A stretch of 64,000 bases of DNA from Opeltia flavorubescens. Taxonomy: Eukaryota; Ascomycota; Lecanoromycetes; Teloschistales; Teloschistaceae. The notes beneath the pieces were generated by a model. It had not been told where the DNA came from. It did not search any database and was given only the letters and a program-made list of their open reading frames with translations. Numbering within the stretch: the first letter of the stretch is position 1; the number at the start of each line of letters is the position of its first letter. The stretch covers positions 1,488,001 through 1,552,000 of the forward strand of contig KE546967.1 of assembly GCA_000442125.1 (NCBI GenBank), written 5' to 3'. This document shows, in pieces, positions 10,793 to 20,692 of the stretch. A program made the translations under genes and the position numbers.

Positions 10793-11532
10793 ATGCCTAA
10801 GTCCTCTCAAGTTCCCAATTCTTCAGCGCATGCTGCATGCAAAGAACCCTATAGCAAATCTTCGTCCAATTCTAAGTCTGCCAACAAGGAGGACAAGGGG
10901 AATGTCGCTCCTGGCTCTGTTTCAAGGCTTGTCCCTATAACCAAGTCAATTTCAAATTCGAAGCCCTCGAAACCCTTGTCAGACCCCAACATCGATTGGC
11001 GCGATATCGAAATATAAGAGAAACTTGGCGAGGTCCCTTGCTACGAAAACGCCTCAACGGTGCGTCGCAAGCTGAACAACCTTCTACAAAAGAAAAGCGA
11101 AATACCATGCCAGACACATGCGAGAAAGAAGTGGACAAAAACTTTCATGTCAGAAGAGACGCGGAAGCTCGAGGAACTGGACGATCCAGTGCCGCTTGTT
11201 CATAGTAATTGCAATGGACCATCCGCGCGCGCATTGACGACCTTCTTAACAAAGAAAGGTGAAATGAGCGGGGGAGATAGCGCATGCTACTACTGGGGAT
11301 ACGTGCTTCTTGAGAAGTTAAGGATTTACAATGGGGAGAAGAAGTCGAGAAGTCGGCTAGAAGCTGAAGAAGAGTGAATCAGTCATTCTAGCTTCAAAGA
11401 TACGATTGAGTAGCTGACGTTTGTAGCCTTCCTAACAGCCATGCACACGATGATCCAGGCCATAGGTATTTCATTTGTGTCAAAGGGCATGAGCCTTCAT
11501 ACAGTGACTTGGCAAACAGGGGCCGATTGTGA
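10793..11532 (+). pseudogene. DUF7726-like gene with an in-frame stop
   Basis: One frame runs from ATG 10793 to 11373, but has a TAA at 11015-11017. Downstream of it the same frame carries EKLGEVPCYENASTVRRKL, then CNGPSARALTTFLTKKGEMS and CYYWGYVLLEKLRIYNGEKK, which resemble the DUF7726 helix-turn-helix-like family as I remember it. A 53-nt intron (11374-11426, GTGAAT..GTTTGTAG with a GCTGAC branch site) leads to a last exon 11427-11532 (DLPNSHAHDDPGHRYFICVK), ending at TGA. Frames match across the junction. The N-terminal 74 residues are Ser/Lys-rich and disordered. No good intron removes the TAA. The gene is either freshly inactivated, misread at one base, or starts further in; function unknown. 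Confidence 0.55.
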
Positions 11533-11846
11533 TAGAAGGCGGTATTACTTTTCAAATCATACGTTCATACACAATTTCCCTTGCCTTGAAGAACCCGAAC
11601 ATATTTGTGTATCAGTCAATCTTCGCCTCGGCACACCTTATCTACAATTCCACCTATTAGCTGAAGGAATAGCTCAGTCTTCTAATAAGCTAGCTAGTAC
11701 TCAACAGCTGTGAGTCTTCGTCAGTTTTGGTTCTTCACTATTGTTTTGAAGCCATCATTTTTTTACATTACGTCGAAAAGTCTTTACTTCTCCCACATGC
11801 TTTTAAGGATCAAAATACATACTTTGGGACGAACGATCAAAGCAGG

Positions 11847-12920
11847 ATGCCCTCTCTTGGCTTCTACTTTTCACTTCTCTGTGATGATGAAGTCGGGGAC
11901 GGAAAGAGACATTTCAGACAAGATCCGCAATTAGATACGGAACGCTCGAACGTCATCATCATATTCAAAGGCTCCTTTAATCCACCACACAAAGGACACT
12001 TGGCTGTCCTATACCATGCTTACGAACAACTGGCTGAAGAGTTGAACATAGTCGCTGCCTTAATTCGCCCTCATAGCGATCGCAGCCTGCAAAGCAAGAG
12101 GCAAAGACGGAGGAAGACTGAAAATAAATGCATACCTCTTAATGATCGAGTCCGCCTATGGAAGGAAGACCCGCATTTTCCGGCTTGGGCGTGTGGATCA
12201 TTGGAAGTCCGCTCATCTGCTTTCCAAAAGCAGCTCAAGGCGCTTGCACTGCTGGACGGGTGTAAAATTCGATTTGCGTACTTATTCGGACCGGATGCTG
12301 TCCTAAGCCAGGAGCATCTAGAACACTCTGGGAAAATGATCATTGGGAGTGACGTTGCGAGGGAAGCAATTTATGAGGGGCACCATGGATTTCGGAGCAT
12401 CTGTCAGAGTAACGTCATGAGCAACTGGTATGTGGATGTTGGGCGCTTGGGAATGAAAGGGCTGGGAGAGCCACAAACACAAGAGTCAATTGCCGCTGAT
12501 GAAGAAGACGCCCAAGGACCTAAACCAAAAACTCGGAATATCATTGCCAATCTGTCATTGAGCCTGTCCCAAGAATCCAGTAAGCCAGCCGGTACACCAA
12601 TCGATGAGCTCGTTTTGCTTGACAAAGATAAGCAAATGTCTAAGACCTCGGGAGCCGCAGGACCGCTCGCACCACAGCTTTTGCGGCTCAGCTCTCCCAA
12701 TTCCGTGATAGTATGCTGGTGTAAAGAAATGTCGCCAAGACGAAGTCTGCGGCTTCTGAATTCGACTCCTGAACAACATGGTCCCTTCCGAGGCATCAGC
12801 TCCAGCGCAATCCAGGAGAAGATGCATGAACTCGACGGTTTAGAGCTCAAATCTGCCTTGGACTCAGCGGCACTTAGTCCGAATTTACTGTGGGACATAC
12901 TACACCACAACGACCACTGA
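11847..12920 (+). CDS. Nucleotidylyltransferase-fold protein (NMNAT-like)
   Basis: Single-exon protein of 357 aa from ATG 11847. The frame is open upstream to 11727, but without an ATG. The HxGH-type motif GSFNPPHKGH sits near residues 41-50, followed by a Rossmann-like strand/helix, VRLWKEDPHFP, a FGPDAVL stretch, and at the C-terminus GISSSAIQEKM, the counterpart of the ISSTxxR nucleotide-binding motif. These are the marks of the nucleotidylyltransferase superfamily that includes nicotinamide-nucleotide adenylyltransferase. An insert of about 100 residues between the two motifs is poorly conserved and Ser/Glu-rich. The true substrate cannot be told from sequence. No targeting signal is seen. 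Confidence 0.75.
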   Translation: MPSLGFYFSLLCDDEVGDGKRHFRQDPQLDTERSNVIIIFKGSFNPPHKGHLAVLYHAYEQLAEELNIVAALIRPHSDRSLQSKRQRRRKTENKCIPLNDRVRLWKEDPHFPAWACGSLEVRSSAFQKQLKALALLDGCKIRFAYLFGPDAVLSQEHLEHSGKMIIGSDVAREAIYEGHHGFRSICQSNVMSNWYVDVGRLGMKGLGEPQTQESIAADEEDAQGPKPKTRNIIANLSLSLSQESSKPAGTPIDELVLLDKDKQMSKTSGAAGPLAPQLLRLSSPNSVIVCWCKEMSPRRSLRLLNSTPEQHGPFRGISSSAIQEKMHELDGLELKSALDSAALSPNLLWDILHHNDH

Positions 12921-14105
12921 GTGAGCGAAGCCAATATAGATACAACGACATGTCCACTTCGCCAAGTGCGACTAAGAGGGACGCGGTGACAGTATCAACT
13001 TGAAGGCAATGACCATTATCAGTTGAATAAGCCAGATGTTGCTTTCAGCACTAAATTTATTCAATTTGAGAGCGGAAGTCCGAGAGTCTACGTGATGCAA
13101 CGATGAACAAGACAGTCGTCTTAAACCTCGACAGATGCAGCAAGATAGTCAATCAGACTCTTCGAGACTAGAGGAGAGAGGCAGCGGAATGGAAAGATGA
13201 CTACGACTGTCAAGAGACAATTAATTAATACAGCAGTTGCCACACCAATTTACTTTCTTGTTGCTGATTTATGCGCAATGACAATCAATGAACCACCTGG
13301 AAGCTACGACCACAATATGCTAAGACCCATGTTCTATCCTCATCCAGATTGTGCATCGCCTATTCATGAAGTATGCTTGTGAAGGTCCATGACCTGGAAC
13401 TGGGCTTCACGTGGAACCGGAGGATTCGGCAGACTCCCCAGCTCTGACCTTGATCCTTCGGTCTCCTTTGCTAAATTGTAGTAGAACGATTGATGCTTTT
13501 ACTTTCTCCACACCTCTCGCGTATCTGATCATCAAACCAGCGCTTCTTGCCCGAATAGTCTACCATCCTCTGCCACCGACATCTTGCAACTATGTTTCCT
13601 CTCTGTGGCAAGTAATTCTTCTCCAATGATATGAGCAGATATCGGCGCTCCAGGATTATTTCCATCCCTGGATTTATGACTCACCATGCCTCTTTTTGGC
13701 TCATTTTCTGTTCATGCTCTGGCATCTATATAAATTCTGCACTTGTTGCCACTATTCCCCTTTTGGAATATATCTCATCTTGTCATTCGCTCGAGAATCT
13801 TCTCTTTCATGCTCTGATTGAATTTTTTATATCGATATATGCTCATATGCTGACTCTCTCAAACACTCAATCTCTCTCAGTCCAAGTGAAGTTCTCGTGT
13901 GTCTTGTAGGTATATAAATCTCAATTCCATCCTCTCAGGACATCAATCAACTTTCATTCGCTTCCATCTCATCCAAGTCTTCCAAGTGAGTTCTGCGTTG
14001 TAAAGTTACCCATACATTCACAGCCATTCCCGCTATCTCATTCCAATCCATCTCATCCCATCCCATCCTCACATCCCCCTCCCTACAACCAACACCGCCA
14101 CCACA
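12921..14105. other. Intergenic, no gene seen; pyrimidine-rich before 14106
   Basis: 1.2 kb without a convincing gene. Short frames (13197-13382, 13631-13909) have no family resemblance and poor codon composition. The stretch 13640-14100 is C/T-rich on the + strand, which is typical of the promoter/leader of a well expressed fungal gene, here the one at 14106. Confidence 0.5.
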
Positions 14106-14459
14106 ATGGCGTACACGCAGATGATAATGGCCCCTACGATGCCCTACCAGCCAAGCCTCGAGTGCATCGGATCCGTCGCCGCCAACTTCGCTCGTACTCG
14201 GGAAGACGACGACCAGGCCGAGTACACGCGCTACGCCTACCATTGCCCCAGGGGCGAAAATCTCCTCCAGACATTCGGCAAGCCAGTATATGACCGCTGG
14301 CTTTCGCAGGAGAAACTCAGCCGCGAAAGGGCGCGGGTGGAGGACGAGAAGAGACGGCTGCGGAAGGAGGCGAGGAAGGCCAAGGGACGGGAATGTTGCC
14401 GTCGTGTCGGGGAGGGAGTGAAGAGGCTTCTTCACTTCCTGGACTGCTTCTCTTCTTGA
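14106..14459 (+). CDS. Small uncharacterised protein, charged helix
   Basis: A 117-aa frame that starts in an excellent context (CCACCACAATGGCG) after a C/T-rich leader. Codon use is C/G-rich at third positions, as in well expressed genes here. The protein has an N-terminal part with a Met/Pro-rich start, and a middle helix very rich in Arg, Lys and Glu (residues about 70-100, e.g. RERARVEDEKRRLRKEARK) followed by a short Cys-containing amphipathic end (RLLHFLDCF). I do not recognise it. A larger open frame on the opposite strand (13947-14669) is less convincing because it lacks a good start context and family likeness. Confidence 0.55.
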   Translation: MAYTQMIMAPTMPYQPSLECIGSVAANFARTREDDDQAEYTRYAYHCPRGENLLQTFGKPVYDRWLSQEKLSRERARVEDEKRRLRKEARKAKGRECCRRVGEGVKRLLHFLDCFSS

Positions 14460-14977
14460 GGAGTGGTCGATGTGTCGGGTGCGTGGGCCTGGGCAATGGA
14501 TCTCGCCGGCCACGGTACTAGAGCACGTTGATCCTGTCTCGACACGGCATATGGATACATGGGCGGTAGTCAATTTCGAATCTACTAATCTGTTACAATT
14601 CGGCAGCCAGCAAGTGGTGGAGCCGCTGTATCGATATTCGGGGGGCGTTATCATTGGGTATTGGCGCATGGATGGATGGATTTGTCACATGTGATGGTTT
14701 GACTGGCGGATCGGAGTTTCTGGCCCGTACTTTCGTGGCGAATATGTTTTTCGCTGTTTTTGGCTTAGTCTTTCACATGCATACTGGAGTTCAACATTGA
14801 AACTTTGCTTGATCACTAGACTTGGTCGTCAGATGTCTGACATGGAGTAAGCAAGAAGTAGACCATCACCATGCTTAATTGTTAGATAGCATTGATGTCT
14901 TTTGAGACGGAAGAGATTATCATGCAGCCATGCCACTAAGTCTTCAAACCACATGCAGCTTTTCGTCATTTTAAATT
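14460..14977. other. Convergent 3' spacer
   Basis: About 520 bp between the ends of the small protein gene and the PDI gene. No gene or RNA is seen; probably the two 3' untranslated regions. Confidence 0.45.
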
Positions 14978-16563
14978 TTACAGCTCATCATGCTCCTCCG
15001 CCTGCTTCTCTTCAACGATTAAGCTCTCCGGCAAGGAAGCCTTCGCCCCTTCCCCAAGCCTGATCGCATCCACCCAATTTTCGACGGCAATTTTACCGTA
15101 GCCATCCACTCCCTCATATCTCCTGTACCAGCCTCGTCGTGCGTTCACCGCTATTAGTTCAAAGGTTTTGTCTAATTTCAACGCATCTCGGAGAACACCC
15201 TGCGCCTCATTTCTCGCGGGTACGGAGAAAAAGGGGAATAATTTCCCTTCTCTCTCCGCATGCTTCTCGGCGATCTTAGCCAATGATGCCAGAGCTGTGC
15301 TCACCTCGTCAGGAAGCGAAGATTGCTCTTCACCGTTTGCGCCGGGTAGTAATGCAAGGATGCATGTCGTTGTCTTTGGACCCAGGCATCTCTTCTCAAG
15401 AAACATGCGCTCGATCAAAGATGGGATCGGAGGAGCCATATCCGGCATTGGAGCAGGTTTAGGAATGTCTTCTGGAACCACGTTAGGGTCTGGTGATTCG
15501 GTTGGTTGCGAGGCATCTTCTACGGTCTCCGCGGTAGCAGCGCCAGGGGCATCCGTTGCTTGTTCCGATGCCTGTGAAGATGAGGCTGACGAGAATGCAG
15601 AGGATGCAGCAGCAGACGCAGCTGTTTCTTCGGCTTCGGCAGGAGTAGGAGCTGCCTCATCTTCGGCTACTATGGGTTTTTGCTCTTTCCTTGGCTTTTG
15701 CGCTGAATCTGATTTGGTGGATGTGGCGTACTGGTCGAGGAATTCCTTCATTGCGGATTTGGAGAAAGCGCCGTCGAAGAGGACAGGAGCTTCGGTGCCA
15801 CCAGGAAGGACGACTAGGCTTGGGTAGGTGGTGATCCCAAACATCTCTACCGCCGCAGCTTCTTTGTTACGGATCTGGGCAAAATTGATGCGACTGAGAT
15901 AGTCTGTGGCAACAACTTTGATAAGGGCGCCAGTGGTTCCCTTGTCACTGAACAGGATAGCTTTAGCTGTATCGTTATTGGCGTCAAGCCAAGCATTGAG
16001 GCCTTTGTCAGAAATCCTCTTCACGTTATTGGGTATTGCTTGTTTGACAGTGTCGACGATGTCCTTGGTTGTTCTTCCACCGTTGTAGTCTTCTACAATT
16101 GGCTTGCCGAGCTTCTTCGTCGGTTTGACTATCTTGAGTGTAGGGAATCCCTGGACACCCATACTGCCACAGAATGCCTTATTGCTTTCATCGTCACAAT
16201 TGACTGCGGCGACCTGCGCCAGACCATCAAGACCCTTAGCAGCTTTTTCGTAGGCGGGTTTGAGGTTCTTGCAATGGCCACACCACGGAGCGTAAAATCT
16301 ATACACGTGTAAGTGGTATTTAAGTTCGTCAATTGATGGGGATCCTTACTCAACGATCTACAAACATCCATTAGCATTGAGAGAGGTCAATCCATCAAGA
16401 GAAAACTCACCGAGACCAAATTTGACTTTGCTACAAGCTTGTCATAGCTCTTCCCATCTACCTGTAGAACCGCTGATTTCTTGGAATACAAGCCATCGGC
16501 ATTAACTCCAGTGCTGAAGAGTAATGCTGGGGCAAGAAATGTTAGAAGACCGTGGTTGAGCAT
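14978..16563 (-). CDS. ER protein disulfide isomerase, P5/Mpd1-like
   Basis: Three exons: 16563-16411, 16357-16350 (8 nt) and 16298-14978; introns of 53 and 51 nt, both GT..AG with good donors. Result: 493 aa. A signal peptide (LLTFLAPALLFSTGVNA) is followed by a thioredoxin domain with active site CGHC at residues 60-63 ([20 protein letters not shown]) and cis-Pro context GFPTLK; a second thioredoxin fold without a CxxC (ITTYPSLVVLPGG); an Ala/Ser/Glu-rich linker; and a C-terminal domain ending in HDEL, the ER-retention signal. It oxidises or isomerises disulfides in the ER lumen. The 8-nt exon supplies Ile-Val and part of Glu just before the active site, and the model without it would lose the frame. 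Head-to-head with VTA1. Confidence 0.92.
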
Positions 16564-16833
16564 GGTGGCCTATCGGAGTTTGAAGTAGTTTTGACCGCAC
16601 GAAGACGAGCCTAAAAGCTACTTCATATAGACGATTGTTGAAAGCTGTCCTCTTCGATCCATTGGGAACCGCCTAAAGCCGCAAAACGCGGGGTTAAGCG
16701 CTGCGATCTCTTAGCGGGGCTCTAGGCTGCAACTACCCGCATTCTAGGCGTATGCATGATAGATGGATATCTGAGATCATCGAGAAGATAAGTGAAGTCA
16801 TTTGTGACAGTAGCTCTGCTTCGACGCCTGAAG

Positions 16834-18340
16834 ATGGCTTCAGGAATCCCAGCAGCATTGAAGTCAGCAGATATTGCCCGTTTTGCCCAAAGAGCAGGGC
16901 AGGTGGAGAAGGCAAAACCTTCAATAGCTTATTGGTGTAAGCTTGAAGCAGTCTTCTAACATGATGGCTGCTGAGACTCCATTAGGCAATTACTGGATAG
17001 TCAATCAGTTAATATCACGAAGTCTCCATAATGTCGACAATGAATGTACTCAATATACCACACAGCTCATGGACAAGCTGGAGAAGGTAATCTTTCGATC
17101 TTTGCTTCTTAATCTCCATATGTTAAGATTTTCTCAGTTAAAAGCTGAACACGGGGATGATGATACTATTATGGACGACGTAGCTGCGCAAGTCTATGTA
17201 GAGCAATTTGCACTCGAGACTTTTCAGAGAGCTGAGAATGCTATGAGAGCAAATAAATCATCAAGGTAGTTATTCCGGCTTCAGTTCTCACACCTAGCTA
17301 ATTCCCAGAAATGAAGGCAGACTGCAGATACTCTTCTAGCGGCTGCTACGTTCTTGGAGCTGCGACAGATCTGGGAACCACTGGATCCTGAGACATCTTC
17401 CAAAGTCAAATATGCGAAATATCATGCGTTGCGCATTGCAAAAGCCATCAAAGCTGGAGAAGACCCTAATCTTACAAACCCTGTCCAGGAGCCCGTTCCA
17501 TTGCCAGAAAGTTCAAAAACTCCCCATCGTTCTGACATTCAGATGACAGACGAAAACCCCACACGACCGGCCGCTTACCAACCCAGTATTGAGGAAGTAC
17601 CAGACGGGCACGATACTACAAACGCATACAGAGCTCAGGATCTAGCAGCTAACCAGCCTCGATCACCATCAAGGGCACCGTCGCTTTCACCCCGGCCTGA
17701 TGATGTCTCTTCCACACGAGCAGAGGCAGCACCAAGTAGTGATAATGTTGAGAATTTCTACCAGCATCCTTCAGTCCCTGATGTCTCTCCCCTTCAATCA
17801 CCGGACCGCGGACGGAATGGATCGATTGGTAGTGGGTACTTTCCAAGAGCACCAGGCCCAGATCATGACCATGAGCAAGACACAAGAGATAGTACTCATA
17901 GCAGTGGTCTTAATTTTCCACTGCCACCAACTCTACCGGACTCGACTTCACTTCCGCCCCGGAACTCATTCTCCCCACGAGCTCCTCAGGATGTACCCTC
18001 TACGACGTTCTCGCCGGATCCGCAACCTGGAATGGATCAAAATCATGGGTCGACAGCGTCCGCTCCAGCAACGACTTTTGGATATCAGCAGTCGAGACCA
18101 CATCCAGCGGAAACGCCAAGGTATCCTCAGCATATAGCAAGCTCCGGAATTCCTCCGCAGCATGCATCTTTCTCTCCGTCATTGCAGCATTCAAATGTTT
18201 CTCATGGTGTGGTTGATGAGGAAACATTGGCCAAAGCGCAAAAGCATGCGCGTTGGGCAATCTCAGCGCTAAATTTCGAAGATGTAAATACTGCAATAAA
18301 AGAGTTGAGAGGTGCCCTTGAATCATTAGGCGCAAGCTAG
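16834..18340 (+). CDS. VTA1: Vacuolar sorting protein Vta1 (Vps4 activator)
   Basis: Four exons: 16834-16936, 16986-17086, 17138-17265, 17317-18340, with introns of 49, 51 and 51 nt, giving 451 aa. The N-terminal helical domain (residues 1-145) shows AKPSIAYWCNYWIVNQLISR, YVEQFALETFQRAENAMRAN and ELRQIWEPLDPETSSKVKYA, all typical of Vta1/LIP5, which bind ESCRT-III Did2/Vps60. A long Pro/Ser-rich linker follows, and the C-terminal helices (KAQKHARWAISALNFEDVNT) form the Vps4-binding dimer domain. The protein stimulates the Vps4 ATPase in multivesicular-body sorting. All three splice sites fall inside conserved sequence, which supports the model. Confidence 0.93.
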
Positions 18341-19796
18341 TCGTTACCACATTTCCTGGCCCGTTGTCTCTGGAAGAAATTGCTGGTCCTGTGATGAGGA
18401 TCCTGTAGCCCTTTGCCGAGTGAAGGAATGATTGTATCAAAACAAGGAGGTACTGACCGAGTGTCATCATATATCCTTGGTGGGCCCTGAAACCTGAATT
18501 CTAACCTTTACCATTGGTTATCAGGTATCAGAGCTCATAAATCACCTTACAATCGAGCTGTCTGATACATCTTACCATGAATTTGAATTTGAATTTCCCT
18601 TTGGTCTTTCTGCCAGAGCATGAACAAGACGACACAAGCAGTTTGGAGTTCGGCTCTTCTGAGTCCGGTGACGGTTTAGGAACGGTGTCATCAAGATCGA
18701 GGTGGTCTTTAACGCAGCCCAATGAAGGATCATTGACGTTCGAAAGTGAACCGGAAAGAGAAGACAATGACGAAGAAACGAGAGGTTCAGACCCGGGCTC
18801 AGATGAGATACTACAAGAGCAAGTATCACGCACTTACAAAGCCGAGCATCGCTTCAGCATCCGTCAATAACCACAGCCCGATTACACCAGAGAAAAAAAG
18901 CAGACAACAGAAGAACCTAAAACAGGCTGATTCAACCATCCTAGTCAAGAGAGCACCAGCTGTTCTTAGACAGATTGAAGAGAAAGAGAAGTCCGCTGCA
19001 GAAGGAGCACCGACTACCGTGCTACGAAAGGCAAAGCAAGGAAGCGTAATACCAGCACCAAACATATAATCAACGCAGACGTTATAAGCAAGAAGCCAGA
19101 TGCGATCGAAAGGCCTTGATAATAAGTACAATAGCTACTGGACCGATTTCAGGAAATCTTGGTATCGATTTCGTTGCTAGTATCATGAGGTATGACTCCA
19201 TCTAGTATACACAGGCGAAGCAAAACTAAGTCACCCTCAGTTTTTACACAAGTCCACTCTAGAAAGTTTATTAGATTTGCGGTCGAATCTATAGTAATTC
19301 AATTAAATGGAATGCAATGACCTCTCGAATTCAACTACTACCCGAGGAATACCCGTCGCGCTAATCCGTAACGTGGTATTTGTCTGAGCTCATCTCCAAG
19401 CAGCAAAATGACACCTCAAGGAGATATACCAGTAGTATCTTTTAAGACTTCTTCTCCAATCCTCAGAAACCGAACTTCAAGCCTAATGACTTGACTCCTC
19501 TTGAATACCCTGAATGCAAATTACGAAAGGCGGTAGCCTCACGTAATAGAGCCATTCGAAATTGAACTTTTTCTCCGATGCGATCCGATGAAATCGAGGC
19601 TTCTGCGCTTCTACACATCTTTTTTAATTGCGATAGGTAATATAGATCTTCGCATCAAAGCTAATACCTAGGCTTCTTATCTCATGATGATATACTGTAC
19701 GCTTTCTTATAACTATCGTCCTCATTGAGTGTCTTCTTCTTTTTTCCTCCAATTCTCTTTGTTCCTACTATGTGACCCCACAAGATTTCTTCCAGC
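18341..19796. other. Intergenic 1.45 kb; two weak open frames, no firm gene
   Basis: Two overlapping + strand frames (18577-18870, 97 aa, acidic and Ser-rich; 18746-19069, 107 aa, Lys/Ala-rich) could be exons of a small hypothetical protein, but I see no family likeness and no clear splice path joining them. The rest is AT-moderate non-coding sequence. I therefore do not call a gene. Confidence 0.4.
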
Positions 19797-20475
19797 ATGG
19801 CAAGATCCAATATATCATTGCTAGTGACAATCATCATCGCTATCCTCTCCCCTACCTTTGGAGCCCCATCCTCTCCTCTAGCGCTCTGCCAAAATGCACC
19901 CTACACGCACATCATAGCAGGGACGTACGCCACCCTACTCCTCTCCCCCTTTCCTTCTACCGTCTCCCCCCAATCTTACGCAACCCCCATTCTCTAGCCT
20001 GACACCCATCAAACGCTCCCCCCGCTCTCTCCACCCCCAAGCATCAACCCTCCTTTGCGCCCCCAACTCGACAACCTACATCACCCTCACCACAACCCCT
20101 ACCCCAGTAGACGCCCACCTCCTCCGCCCCATCATCAGCACAGCATACCAGCGTATCCAGCACGCAATTGCGCTTGACGAATCCAAAGACCGCATCATAA
20201 ACCCTTCCCCGGGATGGATCTTCAACACCACGGTCGGCAACTACGAGCTTAGGGTCAAGAATGCCGGGATCGAGACCGTGCCGCTGTGGTTGTATGGCGT
20301 TACGGCTGGGGCTTTTCCGTCGACGGAGAGGAGGAAGTTGACGTTCAAGGTGTTGGCGGATGCGTTGGTGGCGTTGTATGTGTTTATGGAGGGGGAGGGG
20401 TGGAGGTTGGGAAGCTTTGAGATCTATGATGCGGGGAAGGAGGTTGGTTTTGGGGTTTTGGGGGGTGTTGATTGA
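19797..20475 (+). CDS. Small secreted protein, unknown function
   Basis: Exons 19797-19924 and 19998-20475 with a 73-nt intron (GTACGC..CTCTAG, CTTAC branch) give 201 aa. Without the intron the first frame stops, and the second lacks a start; with it, frame and sense are kept (HIIAGT then LTPIKRSPRS). A strong signal peptide (residues 1-22, core LLVTIIIAILSP) is followed by a mature domain with N-glycosylation sites (NSTTY, NTTVG) and a folded-looking C-terminal half (WIFNTTVGNYELRVKNAG; WLYGVTAGAFPSTERRKLTF; RLGSFEIYDAGKEVGFG). I recall similar lone secreted proteins in fungal genomes but no named domain. It is a candidate secreted or wall protein. Confidence 0.7.
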
Positions 20476-20487
20476 TTGATTGATTGA
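20468..20487 (+). repeat. (TTGA)5 microsatellite over a stop codon
   Basis: Five tandem TTGA units. The stop codon of the small secreted protein (20473-20475) is inside the run, so a change in unit number after the stop is silent while one before it would move the frame. Confidence 0.85.
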
Positions 20488-20692
20488 TTAATTAGGGCGG
20501 TCGGGCGATGTCTCTAGCAGGAAGGATGGCTCTAGACGAGGGAATATTTCAAAGGACTACCTTGACTTGGGTATTCGGAATTTAAGATTCCATTGATTGA
20601 AGACACGATCGTGAACAGATCTGTGCTCCTTGATTGCATCTCTTGTTGCATGCACTTGCTTCAGAAACGCCTTTTCGGCTGACGCATATAGA

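Noticed and set aside
13947-14669. 240-aa open frame on the minus strand
   Set aside because: Antisense to the small gene at 14106, without a good start context or family likeness; it is a by-product of GC-rich coding sequence opposite.
18577-19069. Two overlapping frames as a small gene
   Set aside because: No family likeness, low-complexity composition, no supported splice path.
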